A stretch of DNA of 64,000 nucleotides from Mortierella sp. BCC40632 (taxonomy: Eukaryota > Mortierellomycota > Mortierellomycetes > Mortierellales > Mortierellaceae): positions 3,304,501-3,368,500 of the forward strand of contig WAEK01000002.1 in NCBI GenBank assembly GCA_011634665.1, in the 5' to 3' direction. Position numbers and translations under genes: made by a program. Of the stretch, positions 57,680 to 64,000 are shown in pieces (position 1 is the first letter of the stretch; the number at the start of each line of letters is the position of its first letter). The notes below the pieces were generated by a model, which worked only from the letters and a program-made list of their open reading frames with translations, ran no database searches and was not told the origin of the DNA.

Positions 57680-60273
57680 ATGGCACCCCAACATGTCACA
57701 ACCATCTTGTTAGCAGAGTTCGATATCGACCAGGGATCAGTTCTGACCCATCAGTACCCTACGAACATCACCTCTGACAACCAGTGAGTCCTCCCAACCC
57801 TTGCCCGTCATCTCGTCTGTCATCTCGCCCGTCCTGCCTTCTCCCTTCCCTCTAGACCTTTGCTGGCCAACAGATGTCCTGGCTGCGGCCATCATCTGCT
57901 GGGACAATGAGAACAATGGATGCCATATCGATGGCTTCCGGTACTCTGAGATTGTTAACACATGCATGCTCATTTTCTTTTACAGTGTCCTTGCAGAACT
58001 TATGCTGCCAGATGGAGCTCATCTCCGTTCTGAGGACTGGACCATCTTCTTCCTCAACCAAGCAAAGCCAGCTCCTTGGAATGGTAACAAGGCCTTGACA
58101 GAGAACACTGAGAACCCACTTCTCTATGTACTTAATTTAGTCCGCACAAACCACGATGCTTCCATTCGCAGGTACAGTCTTTCCCCCCAACTGTTCTAGA
58201 CCGTTTGTCTTGAAGGTTTGTTGTCTCGACCTGCTGACCTGAATGTGTGTTTTGTTCTCTCACGAGATAGAGGTGCGACGGTCAAGGCCATGGCGATCTG
58301 CACAACCCACCAGTATCTGCATGTATACAAGGTACAGTGCCCGCTCTTCAGACCGTCATGTTAAAGAGGCACTGTCTATTCGAAGTTGGCCATGTTTTTT
58401 CACTTTCTTACCAATGCTTTCTCCACTCTACAGCCTGTGCTCCTGCTTGCTCTTGAGAACTACTTCAAGAACCCCACAATTGAGGTTCTCAAGACTCTTT
58501 ACGAATCTGTCAATTCAATGGAGCTCAATCCGCCCGACCTGTCGCCCTATGAGCGGACTATCCTTCGATCTGCAGACAATAAGGAACTATTTATTGAGAA
58601 GTTTGAGGCCGCCGCAAATGAGGATGCTCAGACTTCGCCAACCAGAGTTGACATGTCTCAAGGCCTTGGAATTGTTGTTGGACAGACGCCACTAAAGGGC
58701 AAGGATGGAGCACCTGGAGGGAAACCAAAGAACAGGGATTGTCAGTTCTACGAGACAAAGATCGTTTATGACAGTATCAAAATCCCTATTAGAGTGCCCC
58801 TCAGCATCAACCCGGAAGAGGTTGGAGAGGTATGTCGCAGTTTCATTGCATCCCTAGTGACAACTCTCTTCTTTTCTGGTTTATATATGTCCATGACACT
58901 CAAAAGATCTCTCTTCCTCCTCCTCACAATCCCCCTTCATGGACTAGTTCTCGCTTATTCGTCTCATCTCGACATTTAGTGGATCTTCATCGCCATCCAA
59001 CCACCCTTACCATGCACACTTGGATACAAATGGACCAAACACACATCCTATTATGCTTTTGATGAACGCATTGTTAACAGGAAAACGAGTCGTCTTCCTT
59101 GGCAATGGCCATCCTGCTGGTGATGTCGCTAACTATGTGTTGGCAGCATGTGCCCTTGGCAGCGGATGTGGCGGTGTTCTCCGTGGCTTTCCTGAGCGTG
59201 CATACCCTTATACAAATCTCGCAGGGATTGACCACCTCCTGACATGGTAATGGAACCTGAAGCAATGTTTTAGGGGGGGGGGAAGCGAGGGGAGGGTGGA
59301 GAATAGAAATTGGCCATCGTAATCAGAGTGCATTAGGACTGACTGTCTCGTTGGTTATAGCAAGGGCTTTATTGCAGGAGTCACAAATCAGCTCTTTGAG
59401 GACCGCACGGCATGGTGGGATGTTCTCTGTAACATTGACACTGGAAAGATCACAGTTAGCAAAGACATTGCACCGATGCCAGCACCCGGCACTACAGGCT
59501 ACTATGATGACACACGACCATTGCAGCTCTTTGGTGGCAATACTGTAGCCCAAAGCAGCAGCAAATACGACACTGGTGATAACGAGTTTATGACAGAAGT
59601 AAGTATTTCATTCCCCTTTTATCCCCCTAACTTGAAACAACAAGCAAGGGGGGAAAGCATCATGTGCTGTCGTTTGAATTAGACATTAACAGTGTCAACT
59701 TTTACATGTTGGCTTTTTAAGATCTTGAGCGCTATCCAGGCACACTATGGAGAAATGGCGATCCGTGCCAAATTCCAAGAATATGTCGCACGCTTTGTCC
59801 AGCTTGCTTCCCTCTATGAAGAGCAAGTGTACGGTCAGACCACCATTGGACTTAACAAAACGAACACCCCAGAGTCCGTTAAGTATCTTGGAACGGGCCT
59901 TGTTTTCATGGATGAATCAACACGATCTAAAGAGATTTCTGTAAACTCGAGTCGTATCGAGGGTTGGCGGTCGACGACTAGTTATCAGTATCTCCAAGAG
60001 GTAAAGAGAATGTAGCCCCTGAGATCATTCATTGTTCTTGACTATACATCATAATACGAACGACGCACGACTCTAGCTCACTAACGTTTCTCGATGAAAC
60101 TGTATGAAATAGGATCATAAAACTTGGCTGGCGTCAAGGACGATCCGCTGCATGGATGTTAAGAGAGTCATCTCATTACTGAAGCTCGCACGGTCTTTAC
60201 CACAACAAGACGTATCGGTACTGTTCCGGGGATTCCTGCAAAACATTGTAACTGACAAGCAAATCATTGAGGT

Positions 60274-60310
<37 letters not shown>

Positions 60311-60788
60311 TTACCCCAAGTGACTTTGGTGTGGCAACCCGCATTGACCAATACTCAAAACTGTGGGAACTTTTTTTTCGTTTGTCACCCGTACGACATT
60401 TAGTTCTTGTCGTGTCTCCCACTTTCCCAGGGGGGCCTGTTCTGCGTTGCGTATGGTCTCTTCCACCCAGTTGCAAGTGTCAGGAGTGATACTGTCGCTT
60501 TTTTGAATCGCTTGAACCAGCATCCCGTAAGAGAATTTGCACCTGATCAGGAGAATGGACCCTTTCACGTTTTATGCTCGCTAGATGAATGACTAATGAT
60601 TAACCGAACGCTCATAATGGATACTATCACTTTAGACGGGAAGAGTTTACATCAAGTCCTTGAATCGGTTTGAGCGCAATACATATGAACGATTGGCAAG
60701 GGAATTGACACAACAGATGGAGAACTCGATCAAGCACCATCAGCATGTCCGGCAGGCAAGACTCTCAAGCGCAGGACATCTTGGATAG
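57680..60788 (+). CDS. AFI1: Afi1-like DENN/SPA-domain polarity protein
   Basis: The ATG at 57680 gives [20 protein letters not shown] and VLTHQYPTN, the Afi1 Arf3-docking/uDENN-type signature. Exons continue with [93 protein letters not shown], then the SPA (stabilisation of polarity axis) block [40 protein letters not shown] and [14 protein letters not shown]. The C-terminus has [40 protein letters not shown] and [23 protein letters not shown] 60786-60788. In yeast Afi1 links Arf3 to the polarised cortex; the fold is DENN-like. About eleven exons. The intron after KQIIE has A31 three bases past GTAAGT. This is the second DENN-type gene in the window and is not closely similar to the one at the left edge. 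Confidence 0.88.
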
Positions 60789-61738
60789 ATTTGCTCTCTG
60801 GTCGTCAAACTGTGTACATCTGCCCACAATTGCATTAAAGTAGTTCCTGGTAGCAAAATAGCAAAGACATTCATCTGAAGAAAACGAAAGTTAACTTTAC
60901 TCTGCTCTTCGCACGGTCTAATTGTCGAGTCAGTATCGTGACTTGCTGCTTCATTGGTTGATATTCTGCGTCAGAGCCTTCGCTCCCGTCAAGGTTTGCA
61001 TGCCAATGAACATCGACGGGTCATTGCGTGATGGCTGTCGATAGGAAGTCGGTGGTTGAAAGAACGAAAGAAAGAACGAAAGAAAGAACGAAAGAAAGAA
61101 AGAAAGAAAGAAAGAAAAAAAAGGAGATCGATGCTGATGGCGATGTCAAATGTCCCTTTGTGGATATGAGCTATTGTGGTGCAATGGACAGCCTGCCTCT
61201 GTTCTCTCTCCAGCTGGACTCCTGTCATGCATCTCAACATGCCTCTGTTCGACAAAGATAGTCGGGATGACCAGGCGTTGTCCTCAAGTGACCGCATTTT
61301 ATGCGAGCCAGCTCCTGCGCCCATGCGATGCAGCAGACGACTAGCGACGGCAGGACAGAGGGACGTGCAGCGTGGGGAGAGCTCGATCTGGAGAACGAAT
61401 GGGCAAAGAGGGGTGAGTCTGGCCCGGGTGCACTGGACTGGCTGAAACGCCGACAGGGAAAGAAAGAACAGTCTCTCTTTCTTCTTCTTTCCGCCCACTT
61501 TTCTCAGTCTTTTTGTCTCTCTCTCTCTTCTTCTTCTTCTCTCTTCCTCATTCTCTCCTTCTCCTTCTCCGGTGTGCTCTTCATTCAATTGCTACCGGGC
61601 CATTCCATTCATTCCTCCTTCCATCCCTCCTGCTATCCCTCCCCTCTCCCCCTGGGACTCCCTCCCTACTCAAACCCCTACTCTTCACCTCCGCAGGAAC
61701 AACACGGACTTGTCTCCGTGGATAACACGCTCACATCC
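60789..61738. other. Intergenic region with GAAAGAAC repeat
   Basis: It holds the 3' flank of the AFI1-like gene and the promoter/5' leader of the carboxypeptidase gene. A GAAAGAAC/GAAA tandem repeat lies at about 61060-61121. The leader at 61480-61690 is CT-rich, with a CAACACGG-type context before the start. No gene seen. Confidence 0.65.
61060..61121 (+). repeat. (GAAAGAAC)n/(GAAA)n tandem repeat
   Basis: Three GAAAGAAC-like units grading into GAAA units. Confidence 0.9.
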
Positions 61739-64000
61739 ATGCGTCGCCGACTCTGGACATCCGTCTCGCTAGCTTTGAGCGCGCTTACTGCGCTCTCGCT
61801 CGCTTCTCCACAGTTCCAACCAGGCTCCCGGCTAGACCAGTTCGAAAATGGACGCCAGCAACATCCGCTCATGCCCCAGCTGCGGGCCGGTCAATCACAC
61901 CAGTCAGTAGAGACTAGCAATGCCGGTGGATATGCACGTTTCGATGGCGAGCAGGTTCTCCGGGTTCAAGTCTCGACCTATAGTCAGCTCGAGAGGCTCA
62001 CAGCGCTTGTGGAGGTAATACTATCTGCCTGGATCTATTCTTCTGTACAGCAGTCTCCGGAAATTGGGTCGAACTTCCTGGATTGTATTCATAATTAGAG
62101 CAGACTCTTGGGACAGGAATGAGAGATTGAGAGTGAAGGAGTGAGAGTGAAAAGGCGAGAGGGAGAGAGAGAGAGATGGAGAAAACGTGTTTAGGCTCGA
62201 TTGCGTGCAAAGTGTATCGCGTGAGAGTATTTCTCCCTCGGAGCTGCGGGCACAAATATGCAACGGCCCAGCAAAAAATGCGAAAATGAACAGAACAGGG
62301 CTCGGGGTGCGGGGCCAAAGAAGGGTTGAGTCGCACAGGGCGGACTCGCTTCGGCATGCATGCACGACAACCCATTGTGCTCAAAGTTCTTTTTTGCCAA
62401 CCACACACACACACCACCACCACCACCACCACCACATCCCTTCGCGTACCACATACACACAGAGAGATAGAGAAACATGCCTCCCGTCCGACCAATCAGT
62501 TGACAGCCTCCTTTCGCCCCATTTTGTTTAAACGCGAATAGGAGAACAACCTCGACCTGTGGTCGCCGCTCAGGATTGGTGCCGTCGATGTGCGCGTGCC
62601 CGCCTCAATACTCCACAGGTTCGAGCGCCAGACCAGCCTCGACTACTCGGTCATGATACCCAACCTGCAGGACCTTATCCCAGACCAGCCCCCATCGTCA
62701 TCTATGGGACTGCAGCAGAGTCAGGATTGGAACTTTGTCAACAACACTTTCTGGGAAGAGTATCATGATTTTGCGACAATCAATAAGTTTATGGAAACCT
62801 TGGCCTCAAAGCACCCAAAGCTCGTCAAGCGAGTTTCCATTGGAAAGACACACGAAGGTAGGGAAGTCTTTGGACTTTCGATCCATGGTTACAAGAAGAA
62901 AAAGCGACATGGCAAGTCAGGGGTCTGGGACGAAGAGGAGCACGAGGACGAGTACGATGAAGAAGAAGAAGAAGAAGAAGAAGAAGAACTGGAAGATTAT
63001 GTCGAGGAAACGATCGAAGATATGGCAGACGGGTTATTGGCATGGATCAAGTATAACTTTGGGCTCAAGCCTAGGATCCCCAAGAAAGGCAAGAGGCCCT
63101 CGCGCCCCAAGAAGCATCCAAAGGCGATTGTTATCCATGCTGGTCAGCATGCCCGAGGTATGGACGCAAAACTTTTTTTCCGGCTCTTATTTAAGCAAGT
63201 GAACCTCCATCTCAATCCTTGGCTAACAATCGATACCTTTTTTTTTTTTTTTTTTTTTTTTTTGCCTTTCGGTTGTTTTGGGATATGTTTGCTTCGATTT
63301 AGAGTGGATTGGACCTGCTGTGGTGACATATCTCGCCAAGGAACTCACCCGAGGATACAAGCGCAACAAGAAGATCACCCGCCTTGTGAACCGGTTCGAG
63401 TTTGTGCTTGTCCCGCTATTGAATGCTGATGGATATGTCTACTCATGGGAGCAGAACCGCATGTGGCGAAAGAATCGACAGCCAACCTCAGTTGAGAGGT
63501 GTCCTGGCATTGTAAGGGTCCAGGTTTCATTTTGGGGGATGTCTCACTCTCAATAGTTCCAGAATCCTGACAAAAGGAACGACTAACGTTGTCTGATGTT
63601 CTCAACCCACCCATTAGGACCCAAATCGTAACTGGGGCTACAAGTGGGAAGCTGGCGGAGCCTATGACAACCCTTGCAGCGAGGGATACCAAGGGTCGGA
63701 AGCATTTGCTGCGCATGAGGCAAAGATGATGGCTGACTACATCCAGAAGCGCAAGAACGTGGTCTCGTACATCGATTTCCATGCCTACTCACAACTTTGG
63801 CTGACACCTTTTGGAGTTGACTGTGACAAGGTCCCCAAGGATGACGAGGATATCACAGAGGCAGCCATGGGTGCTGCGAAAGCATTGCATGACGTCCATG
63901 GCAAGCGATTCGGCGTTGGCAGTGTATGCAATCTTGTCCTACGAGCTACAGGGGGCTCGATTGATTGGTAACTACATTCGCCGCTTCTTTTTATTGATAG
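61739..64000 (+). CDS. Secreted M14 metallocarboxypeptidase, Ecm14-like (runs off right edge)
   Basis: The ATG at 61739 gives MRRRLWTSVSLALSALTALS, a signal peptide with basic start, hydrophobic core and likely cleavage after LASP. A propeptide follows (YARFDGEQVLRVQVSTYSQL, then across a 0.5 kb intron ENNLDLWSPLRIGAVDVRVP). The catalytic domain shows EYHDFATINKFMETLASKHP, VSIGKTHEGREVFGLSIHG, AIVIHAGQHAR|EWIGPAVVTY (zinc H..E across an in-phase intron), NADGYVYSWEQNRMWRKNR, DPNRNWGYKW and YIDFHAYSQLWLTPFG (third zinc His). Between GYKKKKRHG and the zinc motif lies a 70-residue insert with a run of Glu encoded by GAA/GAG repeats. Fungal Ecm14 proteins resemble this, but several lack the catalytic Glu near the C-terminus, which is beyond the window, so activity cannot be judged. 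The last visible exon ends at 63967. Confidence 0.88.
62956..62989 (+). repeat. (GAA)n coding repeat encoding a Glu run
   Basis: About eleven GAA/GAG codons inside the carboxypeptidase coding exon, making the acidic insert length-variable. Confidence 0.9.

Overview
The window looks like nuclear DNA of an early-diverging filamentous fungus, most likely Mortierellomycotina (Mortierella-type). The genes are split by many short GT-AG introns, the intergenic and intronic DNA is full of pyrimidine tracts and long A/T homopolymers, and conserved fungal housekeeping genes sit beside Crinkler-type and Crypton-type genes. The phylum is an inference from gene style; no marker gene settles it.

Layout. 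1-2448 (-): 5' part of a DENN-domain gene that runs off the left edge. 2449-10058: 7.6 kb without a convincing gene. 10059-17121 (+): forkhead transcription factor whose first exon is separated from the rest by a phase-compatible 3.9 kb intron packed with microsatellites. 17940-20327 (+): VHS-GAT protein of the Lsb5 type. 20839-24962 (-): MRE11 nuclease. 25450-28237 (-): Yvc1-type TRP channel.

28308-40536 is an accessory block. A 1.7 kb segment, the 3' part of an alpha/beta-hydrolase gene plus its downstream flank, occurs twice as near-identical direct repeats (28308-30023 and 38817-40536). Only the right copy joins an intact gene (39528-41730); the left copy is a frameshifted fragment. The 8.8 kb between the repeats holds a CXXC zinc-finger gene cut off at the repeat edge, a 5'-truncated Crinkler-type NTPase/nuclease gene, an intact lineage-specific gene with a PD-(D/E)XK-like motif, and a Crypton-type tyrosine recombinase gene that stops at the other repeat edge. 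This is the most interesting part of the window: it has the architecture of a circular DNA integrated by homologous recombination, or of a composite mobile island.

From 41 kb rightward the DNA is conserved and gene-dense. On the minus strand are the esterase/lipase, a membrane RING-H2 ligase, ribosomal protein S0 (uS2), a Ubp3/USP10-type deubiquitinase, a UBE2O-type E2/E3 hybrid and the geranylgeranyltransferase-I beta subunit. The last is divergent from an Afi1-type DENN/SPA polarity protein (+). A secreted M14 metallocarboxypeptidase (+) runs off the right edge. Several neighbours share themes (ubiquitin and ribosome turnover; small-GTPase lipidation and Arf/Rab polarity), but gene order in fungi often arises by chance and co-regulation is not shown here. 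No tRNA, rRNA or CRISPR was recognised.
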